In this document: positions 1 through 6,552 of the stretch, piece after piece
How positions within the stretch are numbered: position 1 is the first letter of the stretch
Layout: each line of letters begins with the position of its first letter
Source: Methylophaga sp.
Lineage (GTDB): Bacteria > Pseudomonadota > Gammaproteobacteria > Nitrosococcales > Methylophagaceae
Direction of reading: 5' to 3'
Length of the DNA: 6,552 nucleotides
NCBI GenBank assembly: GCA_002733335.1
Contig: NVVK01000001.1
Location: 102,658 to 109,209 of the forward strand
Notes under the pieces: generated by a model
Databases searched by the model: none
What the model was told of the DNA's origin: nothing
Seen by the model: only the letters and a program-made list of their open reading frames with translations
Made by a program: the position numbers and the translations under genes

Positions 1-3000
1 GTGTCGCATTTAAAATCACTCTTAAAATACCGCATATTTATTGCCATTAGTATTTACATACTCTGGGTAATTGGTTTCGGATATTTTAATTTTATTTATG
101 AAAAAAATATCCTTAATGAGTCGTTGAATCAACAACTTGAAACGGCAGCCCTCACTACTTCACTTCTGTTGCCTGATAATCTTCATCATCAAAACATGAT
201 TAAAGATGATCTATCACCGTATGCTGATAATCAGAACATGCTCACTCTCTCCAACTATGCCGATAATACTAATATCGTTTATATCTACACACTTATATTA
301 CGTGATAATAAGATCTTATTCACCTCATCCAGTGCTACAAAAGAAGAGCGTTATTCAGGTGAACAGATCTCTTCATTTTTCGATCATTACAATGATGTTG
401 ATCCGCGTGTATTTGAAATATTCAATGCTAAACAACGCTCTTTTTTGGAATATACCGACCAATGGGGTAGTTTCAGAAGTCTCTTTATTCCACACTATTC
501 AAAAGATGGGACTTTATATCTTGCAGTAGCCGATCTATCAACACATAAGATCCAAACACTATTCAATAAAATCATTTCTCGAACATTAATTTTTTCCATA
601 CTGTTTTTATGTTTTGCTTACCCTATGTATTGGGTCTCCAATCAATATATTAATCGTAAAGCTAAAAAATTAGAATCTCAAGTTCAGCAAAAATCAATAG
701 CACTGATCAAAAATCAACAGCACCTTGAGCGTGTTTTACAAGCCAGCAATCAAGCTTCGGTTGAAATTAATGTACAAACAGAAGATATCACCGTCAGCGC
801 TGAATATTATGCATTATTAAATATTAGCAATACCGATAAGAAATTTACACTGCAAACCTGGAAAGATAATCTTCATTTCGATGATTTTGATTCAACAATG
901 GCCACATATCAACAGGGTATTCGTTCCGGCGAAACCATTACGATGGAATATAGAAGAAAAACGGCGGATGGCAATTGGCTGTGGTTACGTACAATGTGTA
1001 AAGTCACAGAATGGGATCCACAAAACAAGCCGCTGCTCATGGTGGGTACCGTGATGGATATCTCCCAAAATAAACAAAATGAGCTGGTATTAAAAGCCCT
1101 AGCCGAAACAGGAAGAACATCAGACAGCAATATATTCCAACTCATTGTTCGCGAGCTAGCACTTTCTCATAATTCTTGCTATGCCTTCATAGCTACAGTC
1201 GATGGTGACTTAAGCCAAGCAACGACACTTGCATTATGGAATAACACTAAATTTATAGATAACATTAGCTATTCTTTAGCCGATACTCCCTGCGAAGTCA
1301 TATTAAATGAGTCGGGGGTTGATTTTTATCCCGATAATATTCAGCAATTATTTCCTGATGATCGTATGCTTGTCGAAATGGGCGCTCGTAGCTATGTCGG
1401 CATATCACTAAGAGACTCTAATAATAACGTATTAGGCATCATATCCATTATCAACGACCAACCCATCTCAGAGAACAAACAAACTGCCGCCCTACTAAAA
1501 ACGCTTGCTGTTCGAGCATCAATCGAGCTGGAGCGGCGAAAAAGTGAAGAAAAGCTCATTCTATTTTCACATATATTCCGTGATAGCCATGAAGGTATTC
1601 TTTTAGTTAATAATGATGATCTTATCATTGATGTGAATCCTACTTTTTGCCGAAATACAGGCTATTCAAAAAATGAATTACTGGGACAGCCAGCCCAAAT
1701 ATTCCGTTCAGTATTGCATAAATATCCACTCAACTTTTATGAAAACATACATCAATCCATTGCTCATAATGGTCGCTGGCAAGGCGAAGTATGGAATAAA
1801 TTAAAAAATGGCGATGAATCACTTTCCTCCGTCGTAATTACACAAATTACAGATGAGAATAATAATCCAACGCATTGCTTCATTTTGGTCAATGATATTA
1901 CTGAGAAAAAACAGCAGCAGGATGCGCTTAAATTTATGGCGCATTATGATGCACTCACTCAGCTACCTAACCGAACATTATTTGGCGATCGTTTTAATCA
2001 AGCCGTTGCACACAGCAAGCGTAATGATACTTTACTTGCTATTTGTTTTCTTGATCTAGATAATTTCAAACCCATTAATGATAATTATGGCCATGAGACT
2101 GGCGATCAGCTCCTCATTGAGGTAGCACAACGTATTACTGCCGCTCTTCGTGAAGAAGATACCGTTTCTCGCCAAGGTGGAGATGAATTCACCCTATTAT
2201 TAGGCTCAATTAAATCATTTTCACAATGCAAAAAAATGCTAATACGTATTCTTCAATCACTTGCAGCCCCTTACTCCATTAATAATTCCACCCATACTAT
2301 TAGCGCTTCGATTGGCGTGACATTGTATCCTTTAGATGATAGTGATATTGATACGCTAACACGACATGCTGATCAAGCCATGTACCAAGCAAAACAAGCA
2401 GGCAAAAATCAATATCGCCTATTCGATGCTTTAACTGAGCAAGAAGAAAGTAAAAAACAGCAACATCATCAAGAACTCTATCACGCACTTCAATATGATC
2501 AATTTTGCTTACATTATCAGCCTAAAGTCAATATGAAAACTGGCAAAGCATTTGGGGTAGAAGCGCTTATTCGCTGGCAACACCCTGAAAAAGGTTTACT
2601 CTTTCCTCTTGAATTTTTGCCTGCAGCTGAAAATACAGATTTAGACCATAAAATAGGGGCTTGGGTAATAAATACGGCTTTATCACAGTTAAATAAATGG
2701 CTACAACAAGGCATTGAACTTGAAGTCAGTATTAATATATCTTCCAGCCATTTACAATCAGAGTCTTTTATACTCCAACTTCAAAAAAGCTTGGCTAAAT
2801 ATCCTGATCTTAATCCACAATTTCTTCAACTCGAAATATTAGAAAGTAGCGCATTAGGCGATATAACAACGATCAGTAATATCATTACAACATGTCAAAA
2901 TACATTGGGTATTCGGATAGCATTAGATGATTTTGGCACGGGCTACTCTTCTCTCACCCATCTACGAAACTTATCTGCTCAAACAATAAAAATTGATAGA

Positions 3001-3597
3001 TCCTTTGTACGTGATCTCTTGGATGATCCTAATGATTTTGCCATTATTAGTGGCATCATTGGCTTAGCAGGAGCCTTTAACCGCGAAATCATTGCTGAAG
3101 GTGTTGAAACAACTAATCACGGACTCATGCTACTTGCAATGGGCTGTGACGAAGCACAAGGTTATGGCATATCTCGTCCCATGCCCGCTGCAGACTTGCC
3201 GTCATGGATCAAAAATTATATCCCTAATCAGCAATGGATTGAGTTTGGAAATAAAATACTGTCCCCATCAAAGAAACAGACTGAAATTCTTAAACTTACA
3301 ACAGAAAGATGGTTCAATAATATCAAAGAAATTATCGAATCCTCCGATAGCGCTACAACACATCCAACACTAACACTTTGTCATCTGGGTACCTGGGTTG
3401 ACCAGCTTAGAAAAACTCAGCTCTTTAAAAAATCTTGGTTAACAAAACTTCATCACTCGCATAATAAATTATTTACATTAGCCGAAGCCACAATGGAATA
3501 TTATTTAGCAGGAAAACAGGATGCTGCCACGCGCGAATTGCAACACCTTCATGTTACTTTTAATGTGCTTATTACCATCTTAGATGATCATAAATGA
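1..3597 (+). CDS. Membrane-anchored multi-sensor GGDEF-EAL protein (diguanylate cyclase/c-di-GMP phosphodiesterase) with CZB-like tail
   Basis: Probably makes and/or degrades the second messenger c-di-GMP at the inner membrane in response to several inputs. Seen in the 1198-residue product: TM helix about 11-31, periplasmic segment about 32-190, TM helix about 195-213, a charged likely coiled linker 214-245, PAS (PAS_3 type) about 241-357, GAF about 362-513, a second PAS about 521-636, GGDEF domain about 645-808, EAL domain about 825-1075, and a CZB-like module about 1095-1195. The cyclase has DLDNFK at 685-690, GGDEF at 726-730 and an inhibitory-site RxxD (REED, 717-720) exactly five residues before GGDEF. 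The phosphodiesterase keeps E854 of EAL, N912, E945/E948, DDFGTG at 976-981, K997, E1033 and Q1053. Both halves therefore look competent; which dominates cannot be read from sequence. The GTG start is the first base of the window, so its ribosome binding site is unseen, but it sits just before the first TM helix as expected. The transporter gene follows after 25 nt. Confidence 0.93.
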   Translation: MSHLKSLLKYRIFIAISIYILWVIGFGYFNFIYEKNILNESLNQQLETAALTTSLLLPDNLHHQNMIKDDLSPYADNQNMLTLSNYADNTNIVYIYTLILRDNKILFTSSSATKEERYSGEQISSFFDHYNDVDPRVFEIFNAKQRSFLEYTDQWGSFRSLFIPHYSKDGTLYLAVADLSTHKIQTLFNKIISRTLIFSILFLCFAYPMYWVSNQYINRKAKKLESQVQQKSIALIKNQQHLERVLQASNQASVEINVQTEDITVSAEYYALLNISNTDKKFTLQTWKDNLHFDDFDSTMATYQQGIRSGETITMEYRRKTADGNWLWLRTMCKVTEWDPQNKPLLMVGTVMDISQNKQNELVLKALAETGRTSDSNIFQLIVRELALSHNSCYAFIATVDGDLSQATTLALWNNTKFIDNISYSLADTPCEVILNESGVDFYPDNIQQLFPDDRMLVEMGARSYVGISLRDSNNNVLGIISIINDQPISENKQTAALLKTLAVRASIELERRKSEEKLILFSHIFRDSHEGILLVNNDDLIIDVNPTFCRNTGYSKNELLGQPAQIFRSVLHKYPLNFYENIHQSIAHNGRWQGEVWNKLKNGDESLSSVVITQITDENNNPTHCFILVNDITEKKQQQDALKFMAHYDALTQLPNRTLFGDRFNQAVAHSKRNDTLLAICFLDLDNFKPINDNYGHETGDQLLIEVAQRITAALREEDTVSRQGGDEFTLLLGSIKSFSQCKKMLIRILQSLAAPYSINNSTHTISASIGVTLYPLDDSDIDTLTRHADQAMYQAKQAGKNQYRLFDALTEQEESKKQQHHQELYHALQYDQFCLHYQPKVNMKTGKAFGVEALIRWQHPEKGLLFPLEFLPAAENTDLDHKIGAWVINTALSQLNKWLQQGIELEVSINISSSHLQSESFILQLQKSLAKYPDLNPQFLQLEILESSALGDITTISNIITTCQNTLGIRIALDDFGTGYSSLTHLRNLSAQTIKIDRSFVRDLLDDPNDFAIISGIIGLAGAFNREIIAEGVETTNHGLMLLAMGCDEAQGYGISRPMPAADLPSWIKNYIPNQQWIEFGNKILSPSKKQTEILKLTTERWFNNIKEIIESSDSATTHPTLTLCHLGTWVDQLRKTQLFKKSWLTKLHHSHNKLFTLAEATMEYYLAGKQDAATRELQHLHVTFNVLITILDDHK
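3280..3585 (+). other. CZB-like (chemoreceptor zinc-binding) domain at the C-terminus of the GGDEF-EAL protein
   Basis: Residues about 1095-1195 lie beyond the EAL domain. They contain CHLGTW at 1127-1132, matching the Cx[L/F]GxW core of CZB domains, followed by a histidine cluster LHHSHNKL (1150-1157) and an alpha-helical tail. In known CZB domains such as that of E. coli DgcZ, zinc is held by one Cys and three His, and zinc binding inhibits the cyclase. Here the usual N-terminal HxxW histidine is replaced by Thr (T1101, with W1104 kept). The later histidines are at 1151, 1152 and 1154 rather than the usual i, i+4 pair. The fold assignment is fairly secure; zinc binding is an inference and the ligand set may be altered. 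Confidence 0.65.
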
Positions 3598-3606
3598 ATG
3601 ATTGCT

Positions 3607-3613
3607 TAAGGAG
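3607..3613 (+). promoter_or_regulatory. Strong Shine-Dalgarno site for the transporter gene
   Basis: TAAGGAG matches the anti-Shine-Dalgarno end of 16S rRNA over seven bases and lies 9 nt before the GTG at 3623. This decides the non-ATG start. It lies entirely in the 25-nt gap after the GGDEF-EAL stop codon, so the transporter can be translated independently from a shared transcript. Confidence 0.85.
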
Positions 3614-3622
3614 TAAAACCAA

Positions 3623-4495
3623 GTGGAATTGTTAGTTGTTTTTGGCCGCTTACTCTTTTCATCTTTTGCCAATGTATTTCAAAAAAAGATAGCCCTTAAA
3701 GGCCTCCATCCTTTTTTCATTGTGATGGTATCTTATCTCGTACTCAGTATTATTTGTGTCCCGTTGTTATGGACATTTAACCCCTCTCTTCTCAGCCAAT
3801 CATTCTGGATAAATATTTTCTTTGCAGCCTTATTGGATATGGCTGGCACATTATTTTTAGTGATGTCTCTATCAAAAACTGATCTGTCTGTTTTTGGGCC
3901 ATTAAATGCTTATAAGGTCGTTATTTCTATGTTGTTAGCCATGCTGTTTTTGGGTGAAATACCTAATACGCAAGGCTTTATGGGGGTAGGCGTTATCGTT
4001 ATTGGAAGTTATTTTCTTTTTCCATCAAACCCTCATATCAGCACCAACCGCTTAGTATCATTATTGTCCGATCGTGGAGTGCAATATCGATTTTTATCAA
4101 TTTTATTATTTTCCATTGGCACATTACCTTTAAAAAAAGCGGTCATTGCGGGTGATGCTATTTCAACAACCGTGTTTTGGTGTCTGATTGGTTTTCCTCT
4201 CGCAATTATAGCCAATACACTTTTTCTGAGAGACAATTTCGCTAAAGATATTAAACAATCACAAAATCATATTTACGCATTTTTATATCTCGGTATTCTC
4301 ATTTTCTTAATGCAATATATGACAATGCTGGTCTTTTCAAAACTATTGATCGTCTATTCATTAGCATTATTCCAACTCGGTATGGTGTTACAGGTATTTC
4401 TCGGTTATAAAATTTTTAATGAAAAACATATTCTTCGTCGCCTGACTGCTTGCATGGTAATGGTTGCCGGCAGTATCTTGGTTTTAAAAGCCTAA
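3623..4495 (+). CDS. EamA/DMT-superfamily inner-membrane transporter
   Basis: A 290-residue, very hydrophobic protein with about ten predicted membrane helices, the usual size and topology of the drug/metabolite transporter superfamily. It shows the two-fold EamA repeat. The first half ends with a helix containing AMLFLGE, a short polar turn, then GVGVIVIGSYFLF (about 122-134). The second half repeats the pattern with QVFLGYKIFNE followed by a final helix about 272-288. A more polar loop about 136-157 separates the halves. Family members export or import small metabolites, amino acids, sugars or drugs; no substrate can be read here. The GTG start is chosen because of the strong Shine-Dalgarno site 9 nt upstream and the first helix starting at once. 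The 25-nt gap from the GGDEF-EAL gene, without a terminator, suggests co-transcription, but that does not show a functional link. Confidence 0.87.
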   Translation: MELLVVFGRLLFSSFANVFQKKIALKGLHPFFIVMVSYLVLSIICVPLLWTFNPSLLSQSFWINIFFAALLDMAGTLFLVMSLSKTDLSVFGPLNAYKVVISMLLAMLFLGEIPNTQGFMGVGVIVIGSYFLFPSNPHISTNRLVSLLSDRGVQYRFLSILLFSIGTLPLKKAVIAGDAISTTVFWCLIGFPLAIIANTLFLRDNFAKDIKQSQNHIYAFLYLGILIFLMQYMTMLVFSKLLIVYSLALFQLGMVLQVFLGYKIFNEKHILRRLTACMVMVAGSILVLKA

Positions 4496-4533
4496 ATATA
4501 AGTCTTATTAACACAACGACTTTATCGCCAAGT

Positions 4534-4562
4534 GCTGATTAAGCCAAGCTATCTTAGCCAGC
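4534..4562 (+). repeat. Imperfect inverted repeat (possible mRNA hairpin)
   Basis: The arms GCTGATTAAG (4534-4543) and CTTAGCCAGC (4553-4562) can form a ten-position stem with one A-C mismatch, one G-U pair and a nine-base loop. No T-tract follows, so it is not a standard intrinsic terminator. It could be a processing or mRNA-stabilising hairpin, or chance. Confidence 0.35.
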
Positions 4563-4605
4563 CAAAGCGAACACTGGTATCATTTGCCTACCTTTTATTT
4601 TTATA

Positions 4606-4610
4606 GTGAG
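4606..4610 (+). promoter_or_regulatory. Weak Shine-Dalgarno site for the SMP-30-like gene
   Basis: GTGAG, within AGTGAG, lies 6 nt before the ATG at 4617. It supports this start over an in-frame TTG at 4584, which would place eleven aromatic and polar residues in front of a clean signal peptide. Confidence 0.5.
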
Positions 4611-4616
4611 ATTTTT

Positions 4617-5492
4617 ATGAGCCGTTTATTACTTTTAATCACTTTATTATTGCCTAGCCTTTGTTTAGCTTCCCCCCCCATTTTAGTGCCACTCTGGCAA
4701 ACCGACACCCTATTCGAACAACCAGAATCGGTGGTATATGACGCCAAACGTGATTTACTTTATGTTTCTAATGTTAACGGTGACCCTTCTGAAGTTGACG
4801 GCAACGGTTATATTTCTCAACTAGCCCTAAATGGAGACCTTATTAAGCAGCATTTTATTGATGGCTTAAACGCGCCAAAAGGTCTAACAATTGTCGGTGA
4901 TACACTTTATGTCGCAGATATTAATGAGCTTGTTGCAATTGACCTTAAAAGCCAAAAAATTATTCAGCGCTATTCTGCCCCAAAAGCTAAATTTTTAAAT
5001 GATGTAGCAGCAGATAACAACGGCAATATTTATGTATCAGGTTTTCTAACAAGTTCAATTTATCGTCTTAACAAAGGAAAATTTGATTTATGGCTACAAG
5101 ATGAACAGCTCGCATCACCTAACGGTTTATTGATTGAAAATGATCAACTTATCGTAGGCAATTGGGGAAATATGACCGATGGCTTTGCCACGGCTATAGC
5201 AGGTCACCTCAAATCAATTACACTGAGCAATAAAAAAATTAAAAGCCTAGGCGATGGTTCACCCGCAGGTAATTTAGATGGTGTCGAATCCGATGGCAAT
5301 GGTGATTATTTTGTGACTGATTGGATGTCAGGTAGATTACTTCATATCACAGCTTCTGGCATGGCTACCACCTTGCTTGTACTTGGTCAGGGTAGCGCTG
5401 ATCATACTGTCTTGCTGCCACAGGGCTTAGTCATTATCCCCATGATGATGTCAGGTTATGTTGCCGCTTACAAAATAAAAGAAACACCATGA
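4617..5492 (+). CDS. Exported SMP-30/gluconolactonase/LRE-like beta-propeller protein
   Basis: A 291-residue protein that starts with a typical Sec signal peptide: MSR, a leucine-rich core about 4-17, and a likely cut after CLA at 18. C16 is not in a proper lipobox, so a soluble periplasmic protein is favoured over a lipoprotein. The mature part shows repeated propeller blades of the type 'D..G.lYV.D', such as DLLYVSNV (46-53), DTLYVADI (95-102), GNIYVSGF (136-143) and GDYFVTDW (229-236). By alignment to the SMP-30 family, the divalent-metal ligands correspond to E37, N128, N169 (in SPNG) and D221 (in LDG), so a metal-dependent lactonase or related hydrolase is possible. The substrate is unknown, and a non-catalytic binding propeller is an alternative. 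The stop codon overlaps the helicase start (ATGA). An eight-C run lies at the signal peptide junction. Confidence 0.8.
   Translation: MSRLLLLITLLLPSLCLASPPILVPLWQTDTLFEQPESVVYDAKRDLLYVSNVNGDPSEVDGNGYISQLALNGDLIKQHFIDGLNAPKGLTIVGDTLYVADINELVAIDLKSQKIIQRYSAPKAKFLNDVAADNNGNIYVSGFLTSSIYRLNKGKFDLWLQDEQLASPNGLLIENDQLIVGNWGNMTDGFATAIAGHLKSITLSNKKIKSLGDGSPAGNLDGVESDGNGDYFVTDWMSGRLLHITASGMATTLLVLGQGSADHTVLLPQGLVIIPMMMSGYVAAYKIKETP
4672..4679 (+). repeat. Homopolymeric (C)8 tract inside the SMP-30-like gene
   Basis: Eight consecutive C bases encode the end of Ser19 plus Pro20 and Pro21, right after the predicted signal peptide cleavage site. The run stands out in an AT-rich sequence. Loss of one C would bring in a TAG at 4684-4686, and gain of one would bring in a TGA at 4739-4741, so either change would abolish the mature protein. 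This is the form of a slipped-strand phase-variation tract, but variation itself is not shown. Confidence 0.9.
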
Positions 5493-6552
5493 CATTTGAT
5501 GATTTAGCGCTTGACGACAAACTATTGATCGCTGTTGGACGCCAAGGTTTTGAAGCACCAACGGCTATACAAGAAGCCACTATTCCTGTCATTTTAGAAG
5601 GTAAAGATGTATTAGCGGGGGCGGCAACGGGCACAGGAAAAACAGCTGCCTTTGTATTACCTGCATTACAGTTACTTATTGACGAGCCCAATACTAACCC
5701 CGATCCTAAAATTCTTATGCTGGCTCCCACCCGTGAATTGGCTTTTCAAATTCAGCATGTGGTTGAACAGTTAGCCAAACAAATTGATGTTAAAACAGTC
5801 ATTGTCACCGGTGGCTTCTCTCAGGGAAAACAAGCCTCATTTTTACAGCAACCGTGTGATATCGTGATAGGCACGCCGGGTCGTATGCTCAACTTAGTGG
5901 CTGATGAAGCCTTAGATTTATCTGATATTGATATGGTTATCATCGACGAAGCGGACCGCATGCTAGATATGGGACAAGGTCCTGATGTATTAGCATTGCT
6001 GGCCACTATTGCCGATGGTTTTCAGGCGTGTTTATTCTCCGCTACACTAGCAGGGAGTGGCGTTGAGATCTTTGCTGAAGAATTATTATCTGATGCCGAA
6101 ATCATTCAAATTGATGCCGCTAATCAAAAATCATCCCAAGTCTCACAACACGTTTACTTCGCTGATAACAAAGCACAAAAACAAGCGCTTCTGCTCCATT
6201 TTATAAACACTGATGACTGCAGCTCTGCCATTGTATTTTGTAATAAAAAAGAGCGTGCTACAGAAGTAGCAGAATGGTTACAATCACAAAATATATCTGC
6301 TCAAGTAATGCACGGTGATTTTAATCAAGCCACCCGCAAAGACAAAACACGTAAATTTCGTACTGGCCTAATTAAAGTCATGGTTGCAACTGATGTCGCT
6401 GCACGCGGCCTAGATCTCACCAATATCAGCCATGTTATTAACTATGACTTGCCCTTTAAAGGTGATATTTATATTCATCGCATCGGTCGAACAGGTCGTG
6501 CACAACAAGAAGGCGAAGCCATTAACTTAGTCGAACACCATGATCTCAAAAA
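5489..6552 (+). CDS. srmB: DEAD-box ATP-dependent RNA helicase, SrmB-like (3' end outside window)
   Basis: An open frame of 354 codons continues past the window edge. All DEAD-box motifs are present in order: Q motif GFEAPTAIQ (20-28), motif I ATGTGKT (46-52), Ia PTRELA (80-85), TPGR (129-132), II DEAD (153-156), III SAT (184-186), V ATDVAARGLD (300-309) and VI HRIGRTGR (330-337). Both RecA-like lobes are almost complete. Closest recalled match is E. coli SrmB, which helps assemble the 50S ribosomal subunit: similar short N-terminus, GxDVLxxAxTGTGKTAA, the FSATL...FAE.LL stretch and LVEHHD near SrmB's LVEAHD. RhlE or another paralogue cannot be excluded without the C-terminal tail. Residue 163 after LDMG is Gln where the family usually has Phe. 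The start overlaps the upstream stop in ATGA and has only a weak A-rich, AAAAGA-like ribosome site, suggesting translational coupling to the propeller gene. Confidence 0.9.
   Translation, partial: MTFDDLALDDKLLIAVGRQGFEAPTAIQEATIPVILEGKDVLAGAATGTGKTAAFVLPALQLLIDEPNTNPDPKILMLAPTRELAFQIQHVVEQLAKQIDVKTVIVTGGFSQGKQASFLQQPCDIVIGTPGRMLNLVADEALDLSDIDMVIIDEADRMLDMGQGPDVLALLATIADGFQACLFSATLAGSGVEIFAEELLSDAEIIQIDAANQKSSQVSQHVYFADNKAQKQALLLHFINTDDCSSAIVFCNKKERATEVAEWLQSQNISAQVMHGDFNQATRKDKTRKFRTGLIKVMVATDVAARGLDLTNISHVINYDLPFKGDIYIHRIGRTGRAQQEGEAINLVEHHDLK

Larger units (their letters stand above)
4496..4616 (+). other. Intergenic gap without a recognisable promoter or terminator
   Basis: This 121-nt stretch separates the transporter stop from the propeller-protein start. 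It is the only gap in the window long enough to hold a promoter. I find no convincing -35/-10 pair: TATAGT at 4602-4607 overlaps the ribosome binding region and has no good -35 partner. No GC-rich hairpin with a following T-run is present. It holds one imperfect hairpin, listed separately. All four genes could in principle be on one transcript. Confidence 0.5.

Noticed and set aside
909..1145. Reverse-strand open frames inside the large gene (also 1392-1628, 2300-2488, 2517-2714)
   Set aside because: All lie opposite well-conserved domains of the GGDEF-EAL protein, and their translations resemble no known family. They are antisense shadows.
3594..3635. A 13-codon mini-ORF starting in ATGA at the end of the GGDEF-EAL gene and ending just inside the transporter gene
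   Set aside because: It contains the transporter's Shine-Dalgarno site and has none of its own. A coupling leader peptide is possible, but nothing supports it beyond position.
4534..4562. Rho-independent terminator after the transporter gene
   Set aside because: The stem is imperfect and the bases after it (CAAAGCGA) contain no T-run.
4602..4607. TATAGT as a -10 promoter element for the propeller-helicase unit
   Set aside because: It overlaps the ribosome binding region, would leave a leader of only a few bases, and has no -35 match at suitable spacing.
4584..4616. In-frame upstream TTG start for the SMP-30-like protein (adds 11 residues)
   Set aside because: The extension has no Shine-Dalgarno site and would put aromatic and polar residues before a well-formed signal peptide. 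The ATG at 4617 has a usable site 6 nt upstream.
5434..5730. Reverse-strand open frames opposite the helicase start (also 5821-6006)
   Set aside because: They lie across conserved helicase motifs on the other strand and show low-complexity Ser/Ala-rich translations typical of shadow frames.
1..6552. A defence, mobile or otherwise novel multi-gene system
   Set aside because: All four genes belong to recognisable housekeeping or signalling families. There are no direct-repeat boundaries, integrase or transposase genes, tRNA ends, or abrupt composition changes.

Overview
This window looks like ordinary chromosomal DNA from an AT-rich gammaproteobacterium. It holds four protein genes, all on the + strand and tightly packed; the last one runs off the right edge. 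The gammaproteobacterial call rests mainly on the SrmB-like helicase, on E. coli-like Shine-Dalgarno sites and on the overall style of the c-di-GMP protein. An AT-rich genus such as Methylophaga or a Thiotrichales relative would fit, but that is a guess. I see no tRNA, rRNA, CRISPR array, insertion sequence, phage gene or other mobile element.

Layout: (1) 1-3597 encodes a 1198-residue membrane-anchored c-di-GMP enzyme: TM, periplasmic sensor, TM, PAS, GAF, PAS, GGDEF, EAL, and a short C-terminal module resembling the CZB zinc-binding domain. (2) After 25 nt and a strong Shine-Dalgarno site, 3623-4495 encodes a ten-helix EamA/DMT-type transporter, probably on the same transcript. (3) A 121-nt gap holds an imperfect hairpin and no convincing promoter. 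(4) 4617-5492 encodes an exported SMP-30/gluconolactonase-like beta-propeller protein. (5) Its stop codon overlaps the start of a DEAD-box RNA helicase related to SrmB (5489 to the window end) in an ATGA junction.

The genes form two apparent transcription units: c-di-GMP enzyme plus transporter, and propeller plus helicase. Nothing in the sequence shows that the four proteins share a pathway. I found no clear undescribed system. The points most worth a second look are an eight-C tract at the signal peptide/mature protein junction of the propeller gene, directly upstream of a translationally coupled helicase; the divergent CZB-like tail on a GGDEF-EAL protein whose catalytic and inhibitory motifs all look intact; and the unclassified periplasmic sensor of that protein.
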